This document shows positions 9,326 to 17,163 of a stretch of 39,510 bases of DNA, piece by piece. The notes under the pieces are model-generated. The model did no database searches, had not been told where the DNA came from, and saw only the letters and a list, made by a program, of their open reading frames with translations. The DNA is from UBA2561 sp964577275. Lineage in GTDB: Bacteria; Bacteroidota; Bacteroidia; Cytophagales; Thermoflexibacteraceae. The stretch is from positions 1 through 39,510 of the forward strand of contig CAZNYR010000031.1 in assembly GCA_964577275.1 (NCBI GenBank). The letters are read 5' to 3'. Every line of letters starts with the position of its first letter. Positions within the stretch are counted from its first letter, which is position 1. Both the position numbers and the translations under genes were made by a program.

Positions 9326-9973
9326 ATGTTATTCCGATTGACCGAAAAACCTTCTGTGGCTGACCAATTTTTACGTCAGTTACGTGATAAAACTATCCAA
9401 AAAGATACCATGCGATTTCGGCAAAATCTGCGGCGCATCGGGCAAATTTTAGCCTACGAAATTTCTAAAAGTTTTGATTATCAAAGTATTACAATCGAAA
9501 CACCTTTGGCTTCTTTTCGGACAAAAACACCGCATCAACTGCCCATACTCATTCCTGTCATGCGGGCAGGTTTGCCTTTTTTTGAAGGATTTTTAGATAT
9601 TTTTGATGCTTCGGATTCGGCTTTTGTCGGTGCTTATCGAGGCAAAACGGATGCAAATCAGGCATTTGAAATCGAAATGAATTACTTGACTTCGCCCGAT
9701 TTGACCGACCAAATCATCATCATTATCGACCCAATGATAGCGACAGGCAAATCCATTTTGAAAACCTATCAAGCTGTAAATCAGTTCGGTATGCCCAAAA
9801 AATGTTACATCGCCGGAGTCATTGGTGCGCGCCAAGGCATTGAGTTAGTACAACGAAAGTTGCCTCACGCCTCCATTTGGATAGGCGACATCGACCCCGA
9901 ATTAAATACCAAATCTTACATTGTACCCGGCTTGGGCGATGCGGGCGATTTGGCTTTTGGGCAAAAACTATAA
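9326..9973 (+). CDS. upp: Uracil phosphoribosyltransferase
   Basis: A 215-residue cytoplasmic enzyme of pyrimidine salvage that makes UMP and pyrophosphate from uracil and PRPP. The PRPP-binding loop is IIIIDPMIATGKSI (DPMIATG), preceded by the PVMRAGLPF segment of the flexible loop. The C-terminal uracil-binding region is YIVPGLGDAGDLAFG, which is diagnostic for Upp over other type I phosphoribosyltransferases. Length fits the family (about 208-216). It stands alone, with a gene-free region upstream and a hairpin-rich stretch before the terminator downstream. No exact TAnnTTTG element was found close upstream. Confidence 0.95.
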   Translation: MLFRLTEKPSVADQFLRQLRDKTIQKDTMRFRQNLRRIGQILAYEISKSFDYQSITIETPLASFRTKTPHQLPILIPVMRAGLPFFEGFLDIFDASDSAFVGAYRGKTDANQAFEIEMNYLTSPDLTDQIIIIIDPMIATGKSILKTYQAVNQFGMPKKCYIAGVIGARQGIELVQRKLPHASIWIGDIDPELNTKSYIVPGLGDAGDLAFGQKL

Positions 9974-9983
9974 AAATTCTGCC

Positions 9984-10084
9984 ACCCATAAGGGTAAACG
10001 GGCGGTTAGGTATCCTGAAAGTGAGAACACAAAGAAAATCCGTTATCTTAACGGTCGGTATCAGCCGATAAAGATTCTTTATCG
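9984..10084 (+). other. Chain of small hairpins after upp, possible structured RNA
   Basis: Four compact inverted repeats follow one another in about 100 bases: ACCC-ATAA-GGGT (9984-9995), a TTAGG/CCTGA stem (10006-10018, one wobble), CCGTT-ATCTT-AACGG (10040-10054) and CGATAAAG-ATT-CTTTATCG (10066-10084, a perfect 8-bp stem). An alternative TCGG/CCGA stem (10055-10068) overlaps the last one. The stretch is less AT-rich than neighbouring intergenic DNA and has no plausible ORF. It could be a 3' UTR structure, a small RNA, or the end of a decayed IS200/IS605-type element. None of these is established. Confidence 0.35.
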
Positions 10085-10085
10085 C

Positions 10086-10096
10086 TTGATAATCAA
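10086..10096 (+). repeat. Core copy of the recurring intergenic motif
   Basis: TTGATAATCAA, an exact match to the 11-bp core without the TATAAC flank. It starts one base after the last hairpin of the preceding chain, between convergent upp and rpsP. Confidence 0.5.
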
Positions 10097-10154
10097 TGAT
10101 TTAATCTCTTCTAAAAGCAAAATTTTGGGAGAGATTATTTTTTTGGGAAGCCCT

Positions 10155-10203
10155 AAAAAAACGCCTTCAAAATTAACTTTGAGATTAATTTCGAGGGCGT
10201 TTT
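10155..10203. terminator. Bidirectional terminator between upp and rpsP
   Basis: A long stem pairs AAAACGCCTTC-A-AAATTAA with TTAATTT-C-GAGGGCGTTTT around an 8-base loop, with one wobble and one mismatch. A-runs and T-runs flank both sides, as expected for a terminator shared by two convergent genes. Confidence 0.8.
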
Positions 10204-10225
10204 GGTGGGTTAAGTCAAAAATATT

Positions 10226-10747
10226 TTAGGCTTCCGCAGGCTCTTGAGCAGGCGTTTGCTCTGCATTTTCGGGCGTTTGGGGTGTACTTTCAACTTCTTT
10301 TGCTTTTTTCAAGGCAGTAGCTCGGTCTTCTTTGATTTTGGTTTCGGCAGCTAACTTTACTTTCACAACATCTGCCTTAGCTTGAGCCAGACCGTCTTTT
10401 TTGTTTTGGATTTGTTGGTCTTTACCTGCTTTCCATGCCTCAAATTTTTTATCGGCTTCCTCTTGCGAAATGGCATTTTTCAGGACACCAATTTGGAGAT
10501 GCTTTCGGAGCATAATTCCTCGATACGACAAGATAGCTCGCACAGTATCAGTAGGTTGCGCACCATTTAATAACCATTTGAGGGCAACATCATCATCCAA
10601 AATAATGGATGCGGGATTGGTATTGGGGTCATATTGCCCAATTTTTTCGACAAATCGACCATCTCGTGGCGACTTTGATTCTGCCACCACAATTCGATAA
10701 ATGGGCTTACGTTTTCGTCCGCCTCGTGCTAATCTGATTTTTAACAT
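10226..10747 (-). CDS. rpsP: 30S ribosomal protein S16 with long C-terminal tail
   Basis: The first ~80 residues are a clear S16 domain (MLKIRLARGGRKRKPIYRIV, then DGRFVEKIGQYDPNTNP and DVALKWLLNGAQPTDTVRAI). The protein runs to 173 residues. Residues after about 90 form a Lys/Ala/Glu-rich, low-complexity tail ending in Pro/Glu/Ala repeats (TPENAEQTPAQEPAEA). C-terminal extensions of S16 are known in Bacteroidota, so this is likely real and not a fusion. rimM, a common neighbour of rpsP, is absent: the gene is followed by convergent upp. A TAnnTTTG element lies 55 bases upstream of the start. Confidence 0.95.
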   Translation of the reverse strand: MLKIRLARGGRKRKPIYRIVVAESKSPRDGRFVEKIGQYDPNTNPASIILDDDVALKWLLNGAQPTDTVRAILSYRGIMLRKHLQIGVLKNAISQEEADKKFEAWKAGKDQQIQNKKDGLAQAKADVVKVKLAAETKIKEDRATALKKAKEVESTPQTPENAEQTPAQEPAEA

Positions 10748-10801
10748 CGTATTTTGATAGATTTAAATTGATGGAACACGTCCACCTCGAAAATCGGTCT
10801 G

Positions 10802-10809
10802 CAAAGGTA
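10802..10809 (-). promoter_or_regulatory. Candidate -7 element for rpsP
   Basis: The minus strand reads TACCTTTG, an exact TAnnTTTG, giving a leader of about 48 bases before the rpsP ATG. Confidence 0.5.
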
Positions 10810-10869
10810 AGTTTTTTATTTAAAAAAATAGCGTAAAAGTGATTTAAAAATCGGTTGTCCGAATTGATT

Positions 10870-10889
10870 CTGAAAATCAAGAAGTTATC
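10870..10889 (-). repeat. Divergent minus-strand copy of the recurring motif
   Basis: Read on the minus strand, this matches the 20-bp consensus at about 15 of 20 positions with the same internal spacing. It is between rpsP and the next gene. It is weaker than the plus-strand copies and could be chance. Confidence 0.3.
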
Positions 10890-10897
10890 ACATTATT

Positions 10898-11965
10898 TTA
10901 TTGCGTATAAGCAGGCCATCGTTGATTGACAACTCCTTCGGCTTCCATCAGATTTAGGATTTCGTCAGCAATATTTTCGCTCAGTTCCAGATGTGTCGTA
11001 AAACCAACACAAGAGGCATTAATTTCGCCCAAGACATATTTATCTTTTCCGTTTTCATCGGTATCCAAAATAAAATCCGCCGTCCAGATTAAAGGCAAAT
11101 CATAATTGCCCAAACTATACTGCATTTGTTTGAGATTTTTTTTGATGACCTCGACCAAATCCGTCCAGTTATCGGGCGATTCATAGGTATAATGCGCTCC
11201 CGAAAACAAGGTCGCCGAGAATGCCTCGGCAGTTTGCGGACGCTTATGGACAATGTGTATGATTTCATCCCGAAGCATTAATACCCGAATTTCGCCTTCG
11301 GAAATCCGTGCCAAAAACGGCATTTCCAAAATTGACCCATTTATGCCTTCCAAATACTGAATACAAAAATCCATAAATTCCTCAAGACTTTTTTCTTCGG
11401 AATGATTATCGACTGCTTCGGTCAATTTGAGGCGGGTTTCGGGCGGGAAAAAATCTTGTCCTTCGTAGTGATGCGGCTCAATCACCTCGACACGCCAGAT
11501 GCCTTCACCTGTCGAACCACGATTTTGTTTAATGACGCGCACGCCATATTTGAGGGTGTACGGAAATCGAGCTTTAAAATCATCGAAATTATCATACAAA
11601 AACACATCTTCAGGCACCCAATCGGTATTTTTGAGCTTAGCAACCGCACTTTTTGCCCCATAATTAATCATGGCATCAGGATGCGGCAAGGCTTCGATGC
11701 CACTCCACACCAACTCCCTAAGCATCTGAAAATAACCCGTTTCATCTCGCAAATTTCCCGGATTTACTCGACTAATATAAGCACTGGCTTTTTCGAGCGT
11801 ATAACGGTAAATTTCTCCCCGATTCTCGTCCGTATAAAAAATAATTTCAGCCGTCCAGCCTCGTTTTTGTAGGGCATCAATAATGGGTTTGGAGTCGTTG
11901 CGGTATCCATATTTTCCTTTGTCCGAACCGCCCCGCGCTTCAAAAATAATGACGTGCGTTTTCAT
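10898..11965 (-). CDS. Cj0069-family protein, ATP-grasp-like
   Basis: A 355-residue cytoplasmic protein that I recognise as like the Cj0069 family. The layout is ATP-grasp-like: an N-terminal alpha/beta domain (MKTHVIIFEARGGSDKGKYGY), a nucleotide-binding segment VIKQNRGSTGEGIWRVEV, the central GEIRVLMLRDEIIHIVHKRP, and a C-terminal metal-binding-type motif WTADFILDTDENGKDKYVLGEINASCVGF. No substrate is known to me; family relatives ligate carboxylates to amines or amino acids. It is monocistronic as far as visible, with rpsP behind it on the same strand after 150 bases. The fold is a moderately sure inference from motifs, and function is unassigned. Confidence 0.75.
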   Translation of the reverse strand: MKTHVIIFEARGGSDKGKYGYRNDSKPIIDALQKRGWTAEIIFYTDENRGEIYRYTLEKASAYISRVNPGNLRDETGYFQMLRELVWSGIEALPHPDAMINYGAKSAVAKLKNTDWVPEDVFLYDNFDDFKARFPYTLKYGVRVIKQNRGSTGEGIWRVEVIEPHHYEGQDFFPPETRLKLTEAVDNHSEEKSLEEFMDFCIQYLEGINGSILEMPFLARISEGEIRVLMLRDEIIHIVHKRPQTAEAFSATLFSGAHYTYESPDNWTDLVEVIKKNLKQMQYSLGNYDLPLIWTADFILDTDENGKDKYVLGEINASCVGFTTHLELSENIADEILNLMEAEGVVNQRWPAYTQ

Positions 11966-12031
11966 TTTGTATGAGGTTTAATATAAAAGTTCGCCTCTAA
12001 GTTCGTGTTTTATTATTTTCAAAAGAAGAAC

Positions 12032-12136
12032 CAAAGTCATTGCGGACAAAAAATTGACTTAAAGTTCATCACAAAGTACATCATTGTACATCTTACATTT
12101 ACAAACCATATTTTGTATGAATTTCCAATGACTTTG
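12032..12136. repeat. 11-bp inverted repeat framing 105 bases
   Basis: CAAAGTCATTG at 12032-12042 is the exact reverse complement of CAATGACTTTG at 12126-12136. Between them GTACATC-like words repeat (GTACATCATTGTACATC). The enclosed DNA has no convincing ORF. It could be a structured leader or a miniature element; no flanking target duplication is evident. Confidence 0.35.
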
Positions 12137-12148
12137 AGCTTCATATCA

Positions 12149-12280
12149 AAACCTCAAAGACGGTCCCAAGACCTCTTTGACGGTAAAACTAAACCGTAAA
12201 CATTTTAGGCTAAAAACTAAACCGAACCATTTTTGAGGTTTTCAACCGTCAAAAAGGTGTGTCAAACCTCAAAGACGGTT
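12149..12280. repeat. Cluster of ACCTCAAAGACGGTT repeats in both orientations
   Basis: Four related units: ACCTCAAAGACGGT (12151-12164), ACCTCTTTGACGGT (12171-12184), an inverted unit AACCGTCAAAAAGGT (12244-12258) and ACCTCAAAGACGGTT (12266-12280). The last two form a hairpin (AACCGTC/GACGGTT plus inner AGGT/ACCT) followed by a T-rich run near 12290. AAACTAAACCG is also repeated at 12186-12196 and 12214-12224. This looks like a REP-type or attenuator-like element. Confidence 0.6.
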
Positions 12281-12319
12281 AAAATTTATCTTTTTTCCCC
12301 ATTCCCAACCGAAAAAGTG

Positions 12320-12327
12320 TAATTTTG
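12320..12327 (+). promoter_or_regulatory. Candidate -7 element for aspS
   Basis: TAATTTTG is an exact TAnnTTTG, 32 bases before the aspS ATG. It lies after the repeat hairpin, so that hairpin would not be in the aspS transcript if this is the main promoter. Confidence 0.5.
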
Positions 12328-12359
12328 TTATTTAAAAATGGAACAAACGGACAAAATAA

Positions 12360-14120
12360 ATGCTACGAACTCATACTTGCGGTCAATTACGCATAGACGC
12401 TGTTCATCAAGAAGTTATACTTTCGGGATGGGTACAAAAAACCCGCGATAAAGGCAAAATCATGTGGATTGACCTCCGAGACCGTTACGGAATTACACAA
12501 ATTATTTTGGAAGAAGGCGTTACTGCGCCCCAAGTCCTCGAAACTGCCCGAAAATTAGGACGGGAATTTGTCGTTTCGGTCAAAGGAATTGTCATCGAAA
12601 GAACCTCAAAAAATCCGAAAATCCCCACAGGCGATATTGAAATTAAAGCCTTAGAAATCAGCATCTTAAATGCTGCAAAATTACCGCCTTTTACTATCGA
12701 AGACCAAACCGATGGCGGAGAAGATTTGCGGATGAAATATCGCTATTTGGATTTGCGCCGAACGCCCGTTCGTCAAAATTTGGAATTGCGCCACCGCATG
12801 GCAAAAGCCGTCCGAGATTATATGGACGAAAACCAATTCTTGGAGGTCGAAACGCCTGTTTTGATTAAATCTACGCCTGAAGGTGCGCGCGATTTTGTCG
12901 TGCCCTCGCGGATGCACGCTGGCGAATTTTATGCTCTCCCACAATCGCCACAAACCTTCAAACAACTTTTGATGGTCGCGGGATTTGACCGTTATTTTCA
13001 GATTGTCAAGTGTTTTCGTGATGAAGATTTGCGCGCCGACCGACAGCCCGAATTTACGCAAATTGATTGCGAAATGGCTTTCGTTACGCAAGAAGATATT
13101 TTACAAACATTTGAAGGATTAACCAAATATCTATTCAAAAAAGTCCAAAATATCGAAATCCAAGACGATTTTCCGAGAATGTCCTATGCCGATGCCATGA
13201 AATTTTATGGCTCGGATAAACCTGATATTCGGTTTGACATGAAATTTGTCGAATTGACCGAACTTGCCCAAACTAAAGGTTTTCAGGTCTTTGATTCGGC
13301 GGAATTGGTCGTTGGAATTTGTGCCAAAGGAGTTGCGGAAGAATACACCCGAAAAAAATTAGACGCTTTAACTGATTTTGTCAAACGTCCGCAAATCGGT
13401 GCAAAAGGCTTGGTTTATGTCAAATGTAATGCGGATGGCTCATTCAAATCTTCGGTCGATAAATTTTATACACAAAACGATTTGAAAACATGGGCAAACC
13501 AAATGGATGCTCAGGCAGGCGACCTAATTTTGGTGCTTTCTGGCGAAAAAAATCACACCCAAAAAGCCATGAACGCCCTGCGTTTAGAAATGGGTAATCA
13601 ACTCAATATCAGGAAAAACAATGATTTCAAACCGCTTTGGGTCTTAGATTTTCCCTTGTTGGAGTGGGACGAAGAAACCGAGCGTTATCATGCCATGCAT
13701 CATCCGTTTACTTCGCCAAAGCCCGAAGATTTGGATAAATTAGAATCTCATGCGAGCGAAGTGCGGGCAAATGCCTACGATTTGGTCATTAATGGAACGG
13801 AAATGGGGGGAGGCTCTATTCGGATTCATGACCGAAAAATACAGGAAAAAATGTTTAAGTTGCTGGGTTTCAGTGATGAAGAAGCCAAAACTCAATTCGG
13901 ATTTTTGATGGATGCCTTCGAGTATGGTGCGCCTCCGCATGGCGGCATTGCTTTTGGTTTTGACCGACTTTGTGCCTTGTTTGGCGGACAGGAAACGATA
14001 CGAGATTTTATTGCATTCCCAAAAAATAATGCAGGACGTGATGTGATGATTGAAACGCCTTCGCCTGTTTCGCAGGAACAACTTGATGAATTATATCTGA
14101 ATATTCAGAAGAAAAAATAG
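12360..14120 (+). CDS. aspS: Aspartate--tRNA ligase
   Basis: A 586-residue class IIb aminoacyl-tRNA synthetase that charges tRNA-Asp in the cytoplasm. The N-terminal OB fold that binds the anticodon spans about residues 1-105 (GWVQKTRDKGKIMWIDLRDRYGITQII). Motif 2 is FRDEDLRADRQPEFTQID at about 217-234 and motif 3 is GGIAFGFDRLCALFGG near 530. The bacterial-type insertion (GAD domain) lies between, at about 285-410. Length matches bacterial AspRS (about 580-600). I cannot tell from sequence alone whether it is discriminating or also charges tRNA-Asn. A TAnnTTTG element 32 bases upstream fits this start. Confidence 0.97.
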   Translation: MLRTHTCGQLRIDAVHQEVILSGWVQKTRDKGKIMWIDLRDRYGITQIILEEGVTAPQVLETARKLGREFVVSVKGIVIERTSKNPKIPTGDIEIKALEISILNAAKLPPFTIEDQTDGGEDLRMKYRYLDLRRTPVRQNLELRHRMAKAVRDYMDENQFLEVETPVLIKSTPEGARDFVVPSRMHAGEFYALPQSPQTFKQLLMVAGFDRYFQIVKCFRDEDLRADRQPEFTQIDCEMAFVTQEDILQTFEGLTKYLFKKVQNIEIQDDFPRMSYADAMKFYGSDKPDIRFDMKFVELTELAQTKGFQVFDSAELVVGICAKGVAEEYTRKKLDALTDFVKRPQIGAKGLVYVKCNADGSFKSSVDKFYTQNDLKTWANQMDAQAGDLILVLSGEKNHTQKAMNALRLEMGNQLNIRKNNDFKPLWVLDFPLLEWDEETERYHAMHHPFTSPKPEDLDKLESHASEVRANAYDLVINGTEMGGGSIRIHDRKIQEKMFKLLGFSDEEAKTQFGFLMDAFEYGAPPHGGIAFGFDRLCALFGGQETIRDFIAFPKNNAGRDVMIETPSPVSQEQLDELYLNIQKKK

Positions 14121-14146
14121 AATCCTATTGATTTATTACTATCATA

Positions 14147-14179
14147 AACCTTCATAGTACTTCCAACACTATGAAGGTT
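14147..14179. terminator. Bidirectional hairpin between aspS and the ATPase gene
   Basis: A perfect 12-bp stem, AACCTTCATAGT with ACTATGAAGGTT, around a 9-base loop, in the gap between convergent genes. Neither side has a long T-run, so termination strength is uncertain. Confidence 0.65.
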
Positions 14180-14228
14180 AAAATGTGTCATTATAAACAA
14201 TATCATGTTTTGTATGATTTCAGCATTT

Positions 14229-17096
14229 TTAAATCAATTTTGCCGTTTTCAGTTGTTTGATAAGATACGGCATCACATACGAATTGAGCATAAAAGTATC
14301 CTTTCCAATTTCTGATAACACTCCGCTACGATACAAACCCTGCACCGTGTCTTTGAGGCGTTCTCGTTTACCATAAGGATAAATGCGGTATAATTTTTCT
14401 AAACTGACTTGTTTATGAAAAACAAACTGACTGATTAACAGCAGCTTATCCGTATCTCCGAGCAAAGGCATGGACTGAAAAGACGGCTCTGTCATGGTCA
14501 ATTTTTCGCCATGCACTTCTCGGATTCCCGAAATCCAAAGTTGCAATGCCATGCCGATATTTCCTTCGGAAACATCCAAAATGCGCCGAAATAATTTATC
14601 CGACCGATTTGGAGGCAAACTCTCTTCAGGGTAAGTATCGTAGGTAAAATGTAAGCCACCCGAATAATGCCTTGCCAAAATAGTTTGACGCAATTTGTCA
14701 AAAGAAAACGGCGATAACGGAATCGTAGCGATGAGATTCTCGTGTAGTTCTGTGATTCGGCTAAAAAAATTTAAGGAATAAATATTACAATTTAAGATAA
14801 AAAAATACTCTTTGCTGTACTTTTCTATCATCCGCCCAATCCGATGCAAAACTGCCGTTCCCGTAGTCGGATTTCTTTCCCACCAAAGTTCTAAATCATT
14901 GAAAATCAATACCGAACCTTGCGGAAGTGTATCCATCATGGTGCCTTTATAGCGGGTTTTGGTTTGTTCGCGAAACAATCGGATAAATTCGGCAACTTTG
15001 GTTGTGCCGCCAACCGGGGGATTGATACGAAAAACCCTGCCCTCCAAAAAATCATTTGCCGCCTTTTCGCAAAACAGCGTTTTGCCCGAAAGCGGGTCGC
15101 CCGTAATCAAAATTGCCCCGCCTTTTCCACTTTTGAGGTGTAAAACCGCTTCCTGTGCGAGCTTGAGTTCTCGCTCTCGATTTCGTATAATCGTGGTGTT
15201 GGTCAGTTGTTTGCCCGTAAAAAGTTGGCGATAATAAAAGGGTACATTTTCCAGAATTTCCTCACGAGGCGTGATTTGGTGTGTAAAATTCCGAAGCAAA
15301 GCATATAAATTTTCGTAGGGCTTATTTTTTTGCTCAAATTCGGCAATGAGGATGTCTTCTTGCGTTTTACCGACAATTTTGCGGGCTTCATCCTTGATTT
15401 TTTCTAATCGTTGCACCTGACTGCTGGCAATCTTGCGAATGCCCTGCAAATTTACCTCATTAACCCAATGTTCGGATTGAGCAATTTCTCGTACAAACTC
15501 GTGAGGCTCAAACCGTTGCAAAGTATCCGCCAAAAATCGTTCGATAGATTTTTCGGTTTCTTGGCGCAATTCTTCGAGCTTTTCTTCGGCGTGCTTGAGT
15601 CCGTGTTCGGCACGGTCAAGCACCTCATCAAGGTCTATTTCTTGCCCTTTATTTTTATCCATTCCATTCAGATTTTCAAGCACCAAGCGCGTAAAATATT
15701 GAATGTGGTCGTTCACTTTTTTAAATTTGACGGGCAAAGATTGCAACTCACGGTCGATGGGCGAAATCAACATATTTTCGATTAAATATTCGGTCGAAAC
15801 CGAAAAATTGACATAAATACAATGCGGTTTTTCTTGCAATTTGGTACGATAATTCTCCAAATAAGTCGCATCCATCAAAGCCATATTCTTGGGCAAAGTA
15901 ACCGAAAGTGCCTGAAAATCAGATAGTGCCGAAGTCGTAATCGCATCATCCGTAAAAATCAGAATATCATCCGTATCGAAGACAAATTCCTTCATTTTCC
16001 CCACTTCGTGCAGGCGATGATAATTGCGAATTTCTTCGAGGCCCGCCTGCAATTTATGCACCACACGCACCGATTCATCAAAAAATCGTTCATTAATTTC
16101 CCCTTTAATTTGATGCGTTAAGGTTTTGTATTCGGTACGAATACGCAATAATTCCAGTGTCGCCGTGATATAATTATGAAAAATAGTTTGGTGATAAAAC
16201 CAACTGCGGGCAAATTGTGCCAACTCCGCCGAAATATGTTGCGGAAAGGCTTTCCGTAAATGCTTTCTAATCAGGCTATTGGCATTCACTCGAAGTGCCG
16301 TATCAAAAATTTCGTGTCGAAACCGAGCATTATAATCAATCAAATAATCCACAAAATATTTTTCAGATGCCTTGATGTGTTCGGATATGACCTCGTAACG
16401 ACCTTGAATGTTATTTTCTGTAAAATCATCTAATTCCTTACCTCTTGATAATCTACGTAATGCCTGTAAGTCTTGCTCCATATTTTGATTTAACATCTCC
16501 AAAATATCTCCAAAAACAGGAATTAATGCTCTTAAATAATTATTAAATTGATGAATATAAATATACCCAATAAAATGACGCAACATACTTTTGTACCGAA
16601 TATTGGTAACGGGCATAATTCCGATGCGCTGTAATATACTTTTCCATTTTTTAATTGTTCCGATAGTAAATTCTTCATTATCAATTACTTGCAAATCTAA
16701 TTCATCATGGAAATGTCGCATCGAAGGTGGGGCTTCCTGATAAATTTCACTCAACTTTTCGGTATATTCGGCGATTCCTTTTTTGAGATATTGCGCTATA
16801 ATTGGCAAGACTTCACGTACAAATTTGTGATGTAAATACGCAAAATCTTTGAACAATTCTCGTTCCTTTTCGAGTGGCATATCATATTGATTTTCAATGA
16901 CTTTAGCCCGAAATTTTAGTACATTTTGTGCCACAGAATCCGTCAGTTGGAGATACGCATCAAACACCGTAAAAAGTGATTTTTCCGAGAAGTGCCGCGC
17001 CGTCAAATTTAGGCTCTCCTCCATCTGTTTCACTGATTTAAGCAGTTCGCCTGATGATTTTTCGGATTTATTTAGCTCTTTGAAATGCGTGAACAT
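14229..17096 (-). CDS. Large P-loop ATPase of unknown function, AAA+/STAND-like
   Basis: A 955-residue cytoplasmic protein. The first ~600 residues are mostly helical and charged, with coiled-coil stretches (for example EHGLKHAEEKLEELRQETEKS). A P-loop domain follows: Walker A GDPLSGKT at 666-673, Walker B-like VLIFNDLELWW at 729-739 and a sensor-1-like FFILNCN at about 765-771. The C-terminal ~70 residues resemble a winged helix (VSLEKLYRIYPYGKRERLKDTVQGLYRSGVLSE). The layout recalls STAND or AAA+ ATPases, but I do not recognise the family. A start at 17189 would overlap priA. I chose 17096 because a TAATTTTG element at 17123-17130 lies between the two. Its place 67 bases after priA hints at shared transcription, not necessarily shared function. 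Confidence 0.75.
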   Translation of the reverse strand: MFTHFKELNKSEKSSGELLKSVKQMEESLNLTARHFSEKSLFTVFDAYLQLTDSVAQNVLKFRAKVIENQYDMPLEKERELFKDFAYLHHKFVREVLPIIAQYLKKGIAEYTEKLSEIYQEAPPSMRHFHDELDLQVIDNEEFTIGTIKKWKSILQRIGIMPVTNIRYKSMLRHFIGYIYIHQFNNYLRALIPVFGDILEMLNQNMEQDLQALRRLSRGKELDDFTENNIQGRYEVISEHIKASEKYFVDYLIDYNARFRHEIFDTALRVNANSLIRKHLRKAFPQHISAELAQFARSWFYHQTIFHNYITATLELLRIRTEYKTLTHQIKGEINERFFDESVRVVHKLQAGLEEIRNYHRLHEVGKMKEFVFDTDDILIFTDDAITTSALSDFQALSVTLPKNMALMDATYLENYRTKLQEKPHCIYVNFSVSTEYLIENMLISPIDRELQSLPVKFKKVNDHIQYFTRLVLENLNGMDKNKGQEIDLDEVLDRAEHGLKHAEEKLEELRQETEKSIERFLADTLQRFEPHEFVREIAQSEHWVNEVNLQGIRKIASSQVQRLEKIKDEARKIVGKTQEDILIAEFEQKNKPYENLYALLRNFTHQITPREEILENVPFYYRQLFTGKQLTNTTIIRNRERELKLAQEAVLHLKSGKGGAILITGDPLSGKTLFCEKAANDFLEGRVFRINPPVGGTTKVAEFIRLFREQTKTRYKGTMMDTLPQGSVLIFNDLELWWERNPTTGTAVLHRIGRMIEKYSKEYFFILNCNIYSLNFFSRITELHENLIATIPLSPFSFDKLRQTILARHYSGGLHFTYDTYPEESLPPNRSDKLFRRILDVSEGNIGMALQLWISGIREVHGEKLTMTEPSFQSMPLLGDTDKLLLISQFVFHKQVSLEKLYRIYPYGKRERLKDTVQGLYRSGVLSEIGKDTFMLNSYVMPYLIKQLKTAKLI

Positions 17097-17122
17097 AGGG
17101 TGTGTTGTTTGTATTGTTACGA

Positions 17123-17130
17123 CAAAATTA
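17123..17130 (-). promoter_or_regulatory. Candidate -7 element for the large ATPase gene
   Basis: The minus strand reads TAATTTTG, an exact TAnnTTTG. A TTG (plus-strand CAA at 17153-17155) lies 22 bases further upstream, as expected for a -33 element. The ATG at 17096 is 26 bases downstream. Confidence 0.5.
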
Positions 17131-17163
17131 CTCAACTTTGAGCAGATAAGGTCAATTTGATGT

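Larger units (their letters stand above)
11966..12359. other. 394-base region with inverted repeats upstream of aspS
   Basis: Divergent gap with no credible gene. It holds an 11-bp inverted repeat framing 105 bases (12032-12136), a cluster of ACCTCAAAGACGGTT-like repeats (12149-12280) and an aspS promoter candidate (12320-12327). These are listed separately. Confidence 0.6.

Noticed and set aside
9877..10229. Plus-strand ORFs of 64 and 102 codons across the end of upp and the hairpin chain
   Set aside because: They read upp in other frames, continue through hairpins and the terminator, and show no protein-like composition.
12005..12199. 64-codon plus-strand ORF upstream of aspS
   Set aside because: It runs through the inverted repeat and the repeat cluster; composition is not protein-like.
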